DNA from: Gryganskiella cystojenkinii
Lineage: Eukaryota; Mortierellomycota; Mortierellomycetes; Mortierellales; Mortierellaceae
Reading direction: 5' to 3'
Assembly (NCBI GenBank): GCA_015852425.1
Contig: JAAAIG010000047.1
Location: 1-64,000 of the forward strand
DNA: 64,000 bases
A program made the position numbers and the translations under genes. This document shows, piece after piece, positions 21,327-32,484 of this stretch; within the stretch, counting starts at the first letter, position 1; each line of letters begins with the position of its first letter. A model generated the notes under the pieces. That model saw nothing but the letters and a program-made list of their open reading frames with translations. It was not told the DNA's origin and did no database searches.

Positions 21327-23660
21327 TTAAAACTTTTGCTCCAGGGGCTGAATGTGGTGCTGAGGGAATCGAACATTTAGCGCAAAGACATGAGTGCGCT
21401 CCAAAATAATCTCCCAGGTTTTGGGATCAACGCGTTTGGGAGTCTCGTGAATACGTTCATCCATCGTAACAGCATAACCACGCTCGGACAGGATGCTGAT
21501 TACGACCTCGGCGATCTTGGGATCAGACAGAATGGGGTTATCACTAGGTCAGAGACGAAAAGTTTTGAGTAAGTGCAAGAGCCACCTATCGATTGTGTCT
21601 ATCGAGATAAAAACTTTCAAAACCACTTACGACCGGACAAGCGCTTGCCCACTGATAGCATGTCTCGCCACCATGGGCGAAACTTCTTGGTCGATAAAAC
21701 GAACGGCCTGAGAAAAGATTTCAGGCTCGGTCTCGCAATAATGTTCCAGCCTGCGGATCAAATCTTGGCGTCTAATTGACGAATAAATAAGAAATTTTAA
21801 GTACGTGATGGACGATTTTTGATGTCAACATGATCGAAGCATATCTCAGCAATCAACTAATCAACGTACGCATGGATACCAATCTTGGTAGCTAGGGGAA
21901 TGTGCGAAATGGCTTCGTAAGTATCATGCTCCAGTTCCAATGATGACTGATACTCGAACTCTTTGAGGATAATTCGCATGACACTGTCAATATCTCCGAC
22001 AGCGTTAATGAGATCTAGAGCGAGAGGATGTTAGAAGTCAGCAGCGAACGTGAGATGTTTATAATAAACATGCGTGTTACAATCGTTGACATTTTGCGCA
22101 TACGGAAGGGGAAAATCTTGCTCAGTTTCAGGAGGCAAGAGTAATGGTCCTTGAAGATCTGGTATCTGGCACGAATTAACTATTGAAGCAGCGATAATAA
22201 CATGTTAGCTGTAGATTCTTTCTATACCGGGTCCACATCCCGCAATATCGAGAGTATATATTTTAAACGTACTGCTTCATCGTAGTCGGTGACGCGCTCC
22301 TCCATGATCTCCCCTTTGCCAGACCGCATAACCTGGGCGTTATGCTCCTTGATGAGTTGGCCCCGCATCAACTGGCGTCCCAACGAGATCTCTTCGTCAA
22401 CATAGAGGACACAGATTCGGAAAGTAGGTCGAGGAAAGTGATCTTTGAAGGGTGTTTGTTTGTACTCCCGTCTCAACTCGTGCATCCTCTCATGCAACAA
22501 CTTGAGACACTCAACCTGGACCTCGCTTCTTGGGAATCCATCGACCAGGACACCGACCTCCGGCTCACAGTCCAGTAGGGCATGAAGCAGGTTTTCGACA
22601 ACTTTGCCATCACTGATCATAAGTCCCTTGTTGATCAAGTCTTTGCACTCGGGAGTGGAAAGCAGGGAGGACATGGAGATGGAAGGGTTCGTGATGCCTC
22701 GTGCGCGCAAGATGGCAGGGGTGTGAGTTCCTTTGCCTGATCCAGGTGCACCCATGAGCCAAATGATCTCCTTGGGGAACCGCATGTTGTCTCTACCATG
22801 GATATCCTGTACGTTTTTGAAGGCTTGATTGAAGATGAGCTTCGCGTCTTTGATCTCGGATATTCTATGTAAAGGAGGGCAAAGGACAGTAATTAGCGCA
22901 TGATGTCATTGAGGCCAAAACCAAAAACAAAAAAAAAAAAAAAAGACAAAAGGTAAAAAGGTGACCAGATCAAATGAACAAAAATAATCATAAAATGGGC
23001 ACACAGGCCAGTGAGCCTGAGCCCCGATGGCGGTGAACGATATGAATAAGACATCAAAAGGCGATGCGAAAGGGAAAACAAGAGGTATCCTCGTTGGCAG
23101 CTCGAGTCCAAATTGTTTTGGCCTTGCAGGGTTCTTTTTCCAATCAACATTCAGGAACAAGGGGCGAATCAACACGGGGTGGGGTTTATGAGACGAAATA
23201 ACGACCGGTTACCTTTTTTCTTGCTTCTCCTTCTGGGCAACTGTATCGTTCATGGTCTCTTCTTGTGCTGCCGCCGCTGCTAATGCCGGGGCTATAGGAG
23301 ACCATCATCAAGAGGATAGAAAACCACTCGACGAGTTAGCATAAGAAGATCTTCAAAATGTCGGTGAATGGAACTGAACTTTAGGCAGCATCTATGACCA
23401 AATGTACCTTGGTTGATGTTGGTCTTTTCATTATTAGTGGGCAAGGACAGAGTTGTGTAGTGTCGAAGAGCGCCAGCAGTGATTCTCGATACGTCGGAAG
23501 GGAGATGAGTCTTTTTGGGAGTGAATGCCATCGTGGTCGAGCCAGGACTTGAACTGACGAAACATAGCTTTCGCGAGACAGTCAGGGGTGGAAGCGAGGC
23601 ATTGAATCTAGGCAAATGGATGGCTTGTTTTGCCGCCTGTCTTGCGGAAGAGGGGATCAT
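21327..23660 (-). CDS. Adenylate-kinase-like P-loop protein, probable mitochondrial presequence
   Basis: Exons 23660-23408, 23291-23213, 22864-22228, 22179-22104, 22014-21870, 21771-21631, 21543-21327 (515 residues; 472 if the ATG at 23531 is used). The P-loop GAPGSGKGT lies near residue 147, followed by an AMP-binding-like VLVDGFPRSEVQVECLKLL and a LID-like LGRQLMRGQLIKEH. This is the nucleoside monophosphate kinase fold, with a C-terminal extension of ~180 residues (LINAVGDIDSVMRII; RRLEHYCETEPEIFSQAVRF; LSDPKIAEVVISILSERGY) absent from classical adenylate kinase. The upstream ATG adds a basic, acid-free leader (IPSSARQAAKQAIHLPRF) that looks like a mitochondrial targeting sequence, which is why I prefer it. 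Substrate specificity is unproven. Confidence 0.75.
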
Positions 23661-23843
23661 TATTGATGGAATGTAATGCATGAGATGTGATATGAGTGAG
23701 TGAATGAGTGGGATGAATATGAGTTGAGGAGCGAAAGAAGAAGAAGTAGGGCTGGGTGAAGACGAAAATAACGAGAAGAAAGGGGTCCCATCTGAATTAT
23801 TGGACACAGGAGGGTCCTGCAGCCTAATTTATTGTTTTTGCTT

Positions 23844-25177
23844 TCACAGTTTCGAGACGTTCTTGACCTGCAAAACCAATTTGCCAAACTGACTTCCCGT
23901 CTTCATCACCTCAAAGGCCTCCTCTGCCGACTCGAGACCCTGCCAGACCTGGCTGACCACAGGGCGTAGTTTGTGTTTTGACACATACCGAAGCATCTCT
24001 TCAAACTCCAGGCGAGATCCCTAGGTAGAACGGGAAAATGACATTTCGCTCTCTCGTAAGCAAACAAAATACAAAACTTGAACATGGACTTTGCTTTCGA
24101 CACTAAGCACTTACCATCGTAGATCCCTTCACCTCGATATTGCGCAATACTGCTGCCATGGTGTAGTCAACTTTGGGCTTTACCGTCATTCCATACGAGA
24201 CAATGATTCCGCCCAGTCGAAGGATCTGAGTGAAAGTCTTGAAGCCGTCGCCGCCAGCGCCATCAATCACCACGTCAAACAAATCTCCTCCTGCCGCGCG
24301 CTGCAAGTTGGAACCCCACTTCTCATCCTTGTAGTTCACCCCGCCTCGGGCACCGAGACGCACTGCGTTTATGATCTTGTTGTCATCCGAGGAGGTCACA
24401 TACACGTTTGCTCCCGTCGCAACACAGAAAGCCAGGGCCATCAAGGCAACACCGCCACCTGTTGAATGAAAATGAAATACGCATATGGTAAGACCACAAA
24501 ATTGCAAGGTCATGTTCGCCTAAAAAAACTGACATAGACTCACCAATGCCTGTGATCAGCACATTCTGGTCCTTGGACACCAAACCCTTGGTGAACACTG
24601 CGCGGTATGCAGTCAGACCAGCTAGAGGCAATGCCGCTGCTTCCGCATCTGTCAAATGCGCCGGTGCCTTGAAGAGATCTTCCTGCTGTGACACGTAGTA
24701 CTCGGCAAAGACGCCCCCAGCATGGCCTCCTCCAAGGATGTAGTAGGCCTCCTCAGGTCCACGAGGATCCTTAGTCCAGCCCATGGAGGGCATGATGACG
24801 ACACGATCGCCAACTTTGTGCTTCGACCCGGTGCTTGATGCGTTCACTTCTGTGACTCTGCCGACGCCATCGGCTCCCAAAATTGAGCCGAAGATAATGC
24901 CCTACGGACAACAAGAACAATAACATCGACAAACACCAATCGACCGTAAGAAAGCAAGCAGTAGGAGTAATGGGGAATATACAGAGATGAAGATGGTATC
25001 AGGACATACTGGGTATTGACCCTTGCGGATCCACAGCTCGCGGTGGTTGAACGAAACAGCTTGGATTTCAATCAATGCCTGATCCGCGCCTAAGTCAGCA
25101 GGTTTAGCCACTTCGACAAGAGTGGCGCTGTGGTAGGTTGGTTTGGTCGACGTTTGTTCAACAATAATGGCCTTCAT
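23844..25177 (-). CDS. YogA-type medium-chain dehydrogenase/quinone oxidoreductase-like protein
   Basis: Exons 25177-25010, 24901-24544, 24458-24115, 24020-23844 (348 residues). An N-terminal GroES-like domain (LIEIQAVSFNHRELWIRKGQ; SILGADGVGRVTEV) is followed by a Rossmann domain (VLITGIGGGVALMALAF, VYVTSSDDNKIINAVRLGA, FDVVIDGAGGDGF). The position that in zinc alcohol dehydrogenases holds the catalytic GHE is LGADG here, so this is a non-catalytic-zinc branch close to bacterial YogA and fungal quinone-oxidoreductase-like enzymes. It probably reduces a quinone or enal with NADPH, but the substrate is unknown. It ends about 180 bp upstream of the adenylate-kinase-like gene on the same strand. 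Confidence 0.85.
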
Positions 25178-25414
25178 GTTTGAGTGTTAATTGGAAGTGT
25201 TAATTGAAAGACTGTGCTAAAAACAATAGAAAGGGAAGAAAAGAAAAAAAATAAAAAGTCGATTGTTGAAATGGAAAATAAAACGAAAAGTAAATGACAA
25301 ATGGAAAAAAGTGACCCCATCTCTATGTCGAAACCTTGAATGGCTTCGAACCCGATTTTCGATCAAATTTCGTTTTATTTGCTGAAGTCAAATCAAGTGA
25401 GGTCGCAAGTTGGT

Positions 25415-25469
<55 letters not shown>

Positions 25470-25576
25470 TGTACAAGTGTATGGTGTAGATAATGGGAGA
25501 AAAAAAAATATGCCAAACTTATATGCACTTTTTCATGTTTTGCCTTGAAAAGAAACGGCAGTAAAGGGGAATCACA
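25178..25576. other. Tandem intergenic spacer with GA microsatellite
   Basis: Lies upstream of the oxidoreductase start and downstream of the next minus-strand gene. AT-rich, with no coding frame. It carries a 49-bp GA repeat (separate entry). Confidence 0.6.
25418..25466. repeat. (GA)24 dinucleotide microsatellite
   Basis: Perfect GA repeat of about 49 bp, 240-290 bp upstream of the oxidoreductase start codon. Such tracts are length-variable and often nucleosome-depleted in fungal promoters; an effect here is inference. Confidence 0.95.
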
Positions 25577-26918
25577 TTAGTGGACCAGAGCCTTCTTCTC
25601 CTCGTCATCAAAGGCAGTCTTCTCGTCAATGACTGCGACCTGGACGAACTCTGCCTCTTCCTCTTGCTGCTGCACCTTGGCGTAGGCCTGCTGGCGGCGC
25701 AACTCGCGGCGCTTCTGGACCAGAGCACGGAGGGAGGTAGCAGAGAAGACAAACATGCAGATGGCCACGAGTCCAGCGCCAACGAAAGCGGGCCAGTTCA
25801 AGGAATGGAACCACTCATCGATCGACTTCATGGCCTCTTCAAAGTCTTGCTGAGCCTGCTCACCGCAGCTCTTTGCGTTGTTGCCGAAGGGCAGGGGGGT
25901 GTACGATCCAAGGGATCCATCGGCCATGATCTCGATGACTTGTTGCGCGGCATCCGTCTGGGCAATCTCGAGACCGTTCACCTCGACAATAGTTTCTTGG
26001 AGGGTCACGCGGCGGACAATGGAACCATCCTCAGCGGTGACAAACTCGGTCGAGGCCGTGACCTGGACGGTGACCAGACCCTTGTCAAAGGCGTTCATCA
26101 GGTCATCCACGGGGGTCTCGGGATCGAGGGCCGGGCCAACGATGACGGCAGCCTCGACGTTGACAGTGACCGTGATGGGTTCCTCGGCTTGTTCTTGGGT
26201 CTCCAAGGGCAGACGAACCTTGTTCATCAGGATCTGATTGATTGATAGTTCATAAATGATATGGAGAAAAGAAAGGAGCGGCGTGCGAGGGGGTGGGTGG
26301 GGGTTAATTTAATATCAATCACTCATAAAAAATTGAAACGTAAAAATAGGGACCGATATCAACACGGTCATCTCTGTCTCTGCCTCTGTCCCCCTTCTCA
26401 CTCCCTCTCAGTTTATCTCCAGCTCACAGCCCGTATTAGCCAAAACAAAACTAACAGTTCCTCTCGCTCGTTACCTCATGGTCTTGGACATCGAAGTCAA
26501 AGGCGACAGACATGATACGCTCAGCCAAGAAGGTGCCATCGTCCGCAAGAAGGTCGTCAGTGCGCTGGACTGTGACCACGAACGTGTCCATGTTGGGTTT
26601 GGTGTGGACCTCCTTGACTTCAAGCTCTGTGTCAGAGACATCGACCAGGCGCTTGTCCACTTCCTGAGCAGAAACAAGGACTGATAACAAAAAAAAAAAG
26701 TGAGCAAAGGGGAGTTCATTCAGTGTGTGATTGGTCTTTGTAAAGAGTTAGGGGGAGCATAAAAGACAACAAAAAAAAAGCGAGTTGGTGGTAGTAGGAA
26801 AGGACAGGAGGCGGGAAAAGAAAAGGAGGGGTTGTGTGGTGCAGTGCAGTGGGAACATGGGTGGACATTGCTTACCAGTCAAGGCCAAGAGGGCCGTTGC
26901 GATGGAAAACAGCTTCAT
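25577..26918 (-). CDS. Unrecognised secreted-domain type I membrane protein
   Basis: Exons 26918-26876, 26680-26475, 26233-25577 (301 residues). Signal peptide MKLFSIATALLALTVLVSA, an extracellular part of ~200 residues rich in Val/Thr/Asp/Glu and alternating beta-strand-like patterns (VKEVHTKPNMDTFVVTVQ; ITVTVNVEAAVIVG; VTVQVTASTEFVTAEDGSIV), one Cys before the membrane, a transmembrane helix (AFVGAGLVAICMFVFSATSL), a basic stop-transfer (VQKRRELRRQQ) and a short acidic cytoplasmic tail ending KKALVH. The strand-rich lumenal domain suggests an immunoglobulin- or cadherin-like fold, but I recognise no family. A CACGTGAC site lies ~294 bp upstream of the start. Confidence 0.75.
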
Positions 26919-27728
26919 GAAGAGTGCAGTGTTTGTGAGTTAAAGGGAGGGGGTTCGTTACAGGGATACTTGGAGGGAAAGAGGAAGGAAGTAAAGGAAA
27001 AAAAAAATGACGAGTGGGTAAATGGTGAGTGGGCGTGCTGATGAAAATGAATGAAAAATGGAAAAGAAAAAAAGGGACCTTTTGGGTCCTTTTTTTTCTC
27101 TATCTTTCGTCACCACCCCGCACTGCCTCCTTCCTTTTTCTGAGCTGCGCCAAGGCATCTCTCGTTAGAACAATGATACGTGGTGTCAACAAAATGCGTT
27201 CATATGCAGGGCACGTGACTTTTGGACCAATCATCTTTGACCTCCTGACAGCTAGACTGCCGTACGTTTTTTTGGTTGCCTTGGCCGAGGAGAGAGAGAC
27301 GTTGACTCCTCTTGGCTTGAATGGGAATGATTTTCCCAGGGGAAACAGAAAGAGAAACAGAGAGAGAGAGAGAGAGCAACGTCAAAGAATAGGTTCTGGT
27401 TCGTCCCAACAGCTGTTACATCCTTTCCTGTCTACTCCTCGCCTTTAAACTGTTTCCGCCTCTTGCCCTTTTCCCGTGCCCTATTTTCGCAACAGTGAGC
27501 AGCTGTCGGAGGGGTCATCTGTGTCCTGTGCTTTTTATGAATTTTGTGCAACACAATCTTTTCTTTCATATGAGTCCATATTTCTCCGCCTGTTGCCGCT
27601 TTCTTGACCATTGACGAGATTATTTTCATCCTAACTGCAAGTGTGTCGGCTTTTTTTTTTATTCATTTTTTGAAAAACAGTAATATTGCTGTCAGTTGCC
27701 AGAAAAAAAAGAGAGTACAGTGGTAAAC
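26919..27728. other. Spacer of 810 bp, no gene
   Basis: Promoter region of the gene starting at 26918, with poly-purine/pyrimidine runs, a GA-rich patch near 27360 and a CACGTG site at 27212. The open frames here are simple-sequence (Arg/Glu or Phe/Leu/Ser) and are not supported as genes. Confidence 0.5.
27212..27217. promoter_or_regulatory. CACGTG E-box upstream of the secreted/TM protein gene
   Basis: GCACGTGACTT on the plus strand, about 294 bp upstream of the start codon at 26918. Same CACGTGA core as the other five sites listed. Confidence 0.4.
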
Positions 27729-28643
27729 CTAATGAGCTGGAGCAGTAGCGGTTCTCTCAGTAGGTACGCTAACGACAATGTCCTCAAGGTCAACCTCGCG
27801 ACCTTCCTCGTCCATTTTCTTGGTCTGTTGTGCAACCTCCTCTGCATAGTCGTCAGCTTCCTCACGCTCCATAAAAACTTCCTTGACCATGTCGAGGTAG
27901 GACTTTGTCGGGGGCTGAGACCACTTCTTGTCCAGGGCCTTGGCCATCTCTCCGAGGTTTACGCCATTTTTGGCATACATCCTGTACAAAGGCTCGATCT
28001 CTGCATCGTATTTCGGCTGTTCAGGTCGGATCTCCAATCGGTAACGTTCCAGGGTCGGATCCGAACGGTAGAAGGACTGGTAATATTGTGTCCAGGTCAG
28101 GTCGGGGTTTGGGTAGGGCAGCAGATCAAAGACAAGATCGACCTTTGGTGCGAGGGGGTCTCCTGCAGGGCGATCGTAAAATAGGACAGCGTGAACAGTT
28201 TTGGACGGCCCAACGGTCCTGAACCATTCCAGGATCTCTGCCTTGGTGCCGATAAAGACAAAGGTCGAAGTGTGGCCGAGCGAGAGCGAGATCTTGTCTC
28301 CGAGCATGGGCGGCGTTATGATTCTCTTGTCGCCGGGGACATCACCTTTTTGGGATTAAAAAAAAAGAGAAGAGACATGTCAGCAAATCAGCATAGAGAT
28401 GTAATTTTGAGAAGTCTGGTTCTGTTTTGGTCGGTAAGAGTGCAGCGGGGGTACGCGTCCATCACAATATCCATGTTTGTGTCTTGTGAGTAAGTGACTG
28501 AGCGAGCGGGTGAGAGAGAAAGTTTCCCACGCGAGCACAGACGTTCTGCCGGGTGACTGAAAAAGTACAGCATGAAAAGGATTGAGGAGGAAAGAAGCAG
28601 GCTGAAGCATACTCATGGCATAGCCGTATTTGAAGGAGGTCAT
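27729..28643 (-). CDS. Unrecognised soluble protein with a ten-codon first exon
   Basis: Exon 1 28643-28613 (31 nt, MTSFKYGYAM plus one base) and exon 2 28345-27729, 215 residues, phases consistent. The intron of 267 bp is longer than average. The protein is predicted soluble: an N-terminal GDKRIITPPMLGDKISLSLG, an alpha/beta-like middle (TFVFIGTKAEILEWFRTVG; AVLFYDRPAGDPLAPKVDLV), an aromatic-rich LTWTQYYQSFYRSDPTLERY, and an acidic helical C-terminus (MEREEADDYAEEVAQQTKKM). It has no membrane segment or known catalytic motif. I do not recognise the family. It is divergent from the beta-adaptin gene. Confidence 0.7.
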
Positions 28644-29123
28644 TATAGAAATGAAGAGCCAGGAAAGAGGAAACTGAGGAATGAGAGAGAAAGGGGAGGA
28701 TTGGGAAGGACTAGGGAGGGTATTGGTATTGGTTGATTAATGTGGCGAACATCATGAGAAAAAAAAAAGAGCCACGACGTACAAAGTTGACACCACTTGA
28801 CCTGCAAAAGGGGTCTTCTGAGGCAGCGGGCACGTGATCCATCCATATCACATGATTCAAATGAACCCAATCCAGGGATGAACAGTGATGATGACTGACA
28901 TCCTTCTTTTTCTCCTTCTCCATTACCCCTCTTTCTCGAGCAGAGACCCCTTCGTAGACAATCAGTTGCGTTCCTTCCTTCCGCTGTCACCAACCTCACA
29001 ACACAACCAGCGACTGACCTCTGTTCCTTGACATCGTCGTCTTTTTCACCCCGGTCTTATCATCATCCTCTTCATCGCGCATCACCCAAAGCACCCATAT
29101 ATCCTCTGTAGTCAACAGATCCC
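28644..29123. promoter_or_regulatory. Divergent promoter, unknown gene / beta-adaptin
   Basis: 480 bp between two start codons. It holds a CACGTGATCC E-box at 28831 and a C/T-rich leader before the adaptin ATG (TTGACATCGTCGTCTTTTTC). No gene is seen inside. Confidence 0.5.
28831..28836. promoter_or_regulatory. CACGTG E-box in the divergent unknown/beta-adaptin promoter
   Basis: GCACGTGATCC, 188 bp upstream of the minus-strand start (28643) and 288 bp upstream of the plus-strand start (29124). Confidence 0.4.
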
Positions 29124-32100
29124 ATGGACGTGTTCTCTAAGCCAAAGTTCTTTACCAACAGCTCCAGGGGTACTTTTTGTTCAATTTATCGTCATCATTG
29201 CCATCATATCATCATCACTTTCACGTCATCATCATCATCTCTTTGACAAGATCCATTTTCCTTTGACGAATACTCACACACCAATCGTTCCCTTTAAATT
29301 CTCTCGATAGGCGAGAATGCCGAGTTACTGGTCGAGCTCAACAGCGAATATCGCGAGCGACGCAAGGATGCAGTCAAGAGAGTGATTGCCAATATGACTG
29401 TTGGCAAGGACGTCTCCTCTCTGTTCCCTCAAGTCGTCAAGAACATGCAGACAGAGGATCTGGAGATGGTAAAAGTCCACGTTCACTGCATCATCTCTGG
29501 AAAAGAAAATCATTGTTAATGCTAACAATCAATTTTAATATTTATCCCATTAGAAAAAACTCGTGTATCTTTACCTTATGAACTATGCAAAGTCCAACCC
29601 CGACCTCGTTATCTTGGCCGTCAATACATTCGTCAGAGTAAGCAGCAGAAAGTTGTCGCTAAAAAAAAAAGAGAAAAAGATAGATTGAAACGTGGCGCAA
29701 TTCTCCGAAAAAGAGTTGGCTCCTTACCCTCGACTTTCTCTTTTCCATTAGGACACGGATCATTTGAACCCTTTGATTCGAGCTTTGGCGATCCGTACAA
29801 TGGGGTGCATCCGTGTCGACAAGATCCTCGATCATGTCTGCGAACCCCTCAAGAAATGTTTGCAGGACGATAACCCCTACGTCCGCAAGACCGCCGCCTT
29901 GGCCGTCGCCAAGCTCTGGGATCTGGATCAGGAAAGGGCTCGCGAGAACGGATTCGTGGAAATCCTTCAGGAACTCTTGTCGGATTCGACCCCCATGGTC
30001 GTCGCCAACGCTGTCACGGCCCTGGCAGAGATGCAAGAGTCGGCCTCGATCGACGGCGGCGGGGATGTCTTTGTGGTCAACGTCGTAACAATGAACAAAA
30101 TGCTGGCCGCCCTGAACGAGTGCACGGAATGGGGCCAGATTGCTGTCTTGACCTCATTGGCAGAATATCGTCCTGTGGATTCTAAAGAGGCCGAGAGTAT
30201 CTGTGAACGCGTTGTCCCCAGATTATCGCACGCGAACGGATCTGTCGTCTTGTCCTCTATCCGTGTCATCATGATGTACCTGCGATACCTTAAGAACGAT
30301 GACTTTATCAAGGCTCTCATCAAGAAGATGTCGCCACCTCTCGGTAAGCAGAACAACAGTTGACGTTTAGATCTGCTATGCGACGGACTGAATACTAATT
30401 TAAGTGCATCTCATATTATCAAATTATAGTCTCGCTCTTGGCTTCACCGCCTGAGGTGCAATACGTCGCGCTGAGAAACATCAACCTGATCTTACAGAAG
30501 CGTCCTGATATTCTGCAGAATGATGTCAGAGTCTTCTTCTGCAAATACAACGATCCCCCATACGTCAAGCGCGAGAAGCTCGAGATCATCATCAAACTTT
30601 CGAACGGCCGAAACATTGACCAGGTCCTTTCCGAGTTGAAGGAGTAAGTTCGAACGAGTTCACGAGCCATTCAAATGTACCTGAATATGCGGAAACGTAC
30701 TCTAACCGCTATTTTCTCCGCAGGTACGCTTCCGAGGTTGATGTCGACTTTGTGCGCAAGGCTGTCCGTGCCATTGGACGATGCGCAATCATGATTGATG
30801 AGGCATCGGAAAGATGCGTCAATGTGCTCTTGGATCTTATCAACACCAAAGTCAACTATGTTGTGCAGGAGGCTATCATTGTTATCAAGGTAACTTTAGG
30901 CGCACAAATTGGAAATATTGCTGTTTTTGGTACTAGTTTGCCATGAGACTAAACAACAGGAATGTTCACCACAACTTGCGACGATAGGACATTTTCCGCA
31001 AGTACCCTCAGAGATACGAGGCCATCATCCCTACGTTATGCCAGAACCTGGATTCTCTTGATGAGCCCGAAGCCAAGGGATCTTTGATCTGGATTTTGGG
31101 AGAATACGCAGAGAGGATCGAGAACGCTGTCGAGTTGATCGAGTCCTTCCTGGAGACGTTCTTGGAGGAAAATTCTCAGGTTCAGTTACAGCTTTTGACC
31201 GCCACTGTAAAGTTGTTCTTGAAAAAGCCCTCGAAATCCCAGGAATTGGTCCACAGAGTTCTTCAGACGGCCACGCAAGAGATTGACAACCCAGATACCC
31301 GCGATCGTGCCTATGTTTACTGGAGATTGCTTTCCACAGATCCTCAGGCGGCCAAGGCTGTGGTCTTATCGGAGAAACCCCCCATTTCAGTTGAGTCTGG
31401 TAGTGGAATCGGGTCCGGCTCCGGCCGTGGACCCAGCAATGGATTGGCAGGCGTGAGCAGGATCGCCCCTGGTTTGTTGGATGAATTGATCTGCAACATT
31501 TCCACTCTCGCCTCTGTTTACCATAAGCCACCAAGAGCTTTCTTGGGCAATAAGGCCTTCAGTGCAGATGCCGTCCGCAAGGCTGCTGTGGCAGAGTAGG
31601 TTTCAATGGGGATTGTATGTCTTATGAAAGTATACTGTGCATCTAACTTGGTGATTCTAATGACACAATTTTCATTTTTAAATAGTGCAAGAGATGAAGA
31701 ACAGATTGCCGGAGAAGACGTTACTGTCCAACAGGGCTCAGGCGGAGCTGCGCCTAAGAATGCTATGGCGGATCTTTTGGATTTGGATTTCGGATCTTCT
31801 GAACCTCAACAACAACCCATGTACAACTCGCCCCCAGTCTCTGGAAACAGGGCACCAGCAGGTTATAACGCAGATCTGTTTGACATGTCATCAGATATGG
31901 GAGACAACACTGGTGCTTTCGGTGGCATGAACGGACTCCATAACAGTGCTAACGGCGGAAACACGTCTTCTGCCTCTAACAACAACGGCAACAGTAACAG
32001 CGCTGGTAACCTCTTTGGTGATCTTGGAGGATTTGGAGGATTTGGACAGTCGCCACCAACGGCTCAACAACAGCAACAGCAGCCAAAACCCGCCAGTGCG

Positions 32101-32139
32101 CAATCATCGACAGTAAACGATCTTTTGGACCTGTTCTAG
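29124..32139 (+). CDS. AP-1/AP-2 beta adaptin (large subunit of clathrin adaptor)
   Basis: Eight exons: 29124-29169, 29311-29468, 29554-29637, 29752-30343, 30430-30643, 30724-30889, 30988-31595, 31686-32139 (773 residues). This is the beta trunk of a clathrin adaptor on trans-Golgi/endosome or plasma membrane. The armadillo-like trunk is clear ([107 protein letters not shown]). The ~150-residue Asn/Gly/Gln-rich hinge carries a clathrin box LLDLDF, and the protein stops at DLLDLF, so the C-terminal ear domain of animal beta-adaptins is missing, as in short yeast forms. AP-1 versus AP-2 cannot be decided by eye. Confidence 0.93.
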
Positions 32140-32484
32140 TGCAATTTAGCAAGATAAGACACCTCAATTAAAGACGCCTCAAAGCCCCAAAAAGAAAAAA
32201 GAGAGAAATAATGAACAGTGACCAGGTTGTTTTTGTGCGGTGGATAATGGGTTCATGACTATTCTTTGGGCATGTTTATCCGTGATAATGCAAAGTATTG
32301 GATTCTTTCAGGACAGAGTGGAATGTCACCCCCTTTTCAATGTTCGAAATGTTGGCCTATTTTCAAGAATCGACCTACCCACGTTTTCTTTTCCCCCAAA
32401 AAAATCTCACTTTTTCATTCTCTCTCGGGCCACCCTTGGCTACTTCAACTTCTTTTTGTCAACTGACAGGAAACAATAAAAGGA
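32140..32484. other. Tandem spacer, beta-adaptin 3' end to DOMON gene
   Basis: 345 bp, no gene. An early A-rich stretch (AAAAAGAAAAAAGAGAG, 32188-32204) could belong to the adaptin 3' end, and the second half is C/T-rich, as expected of the next gene's leader. Confidence 0.45.
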
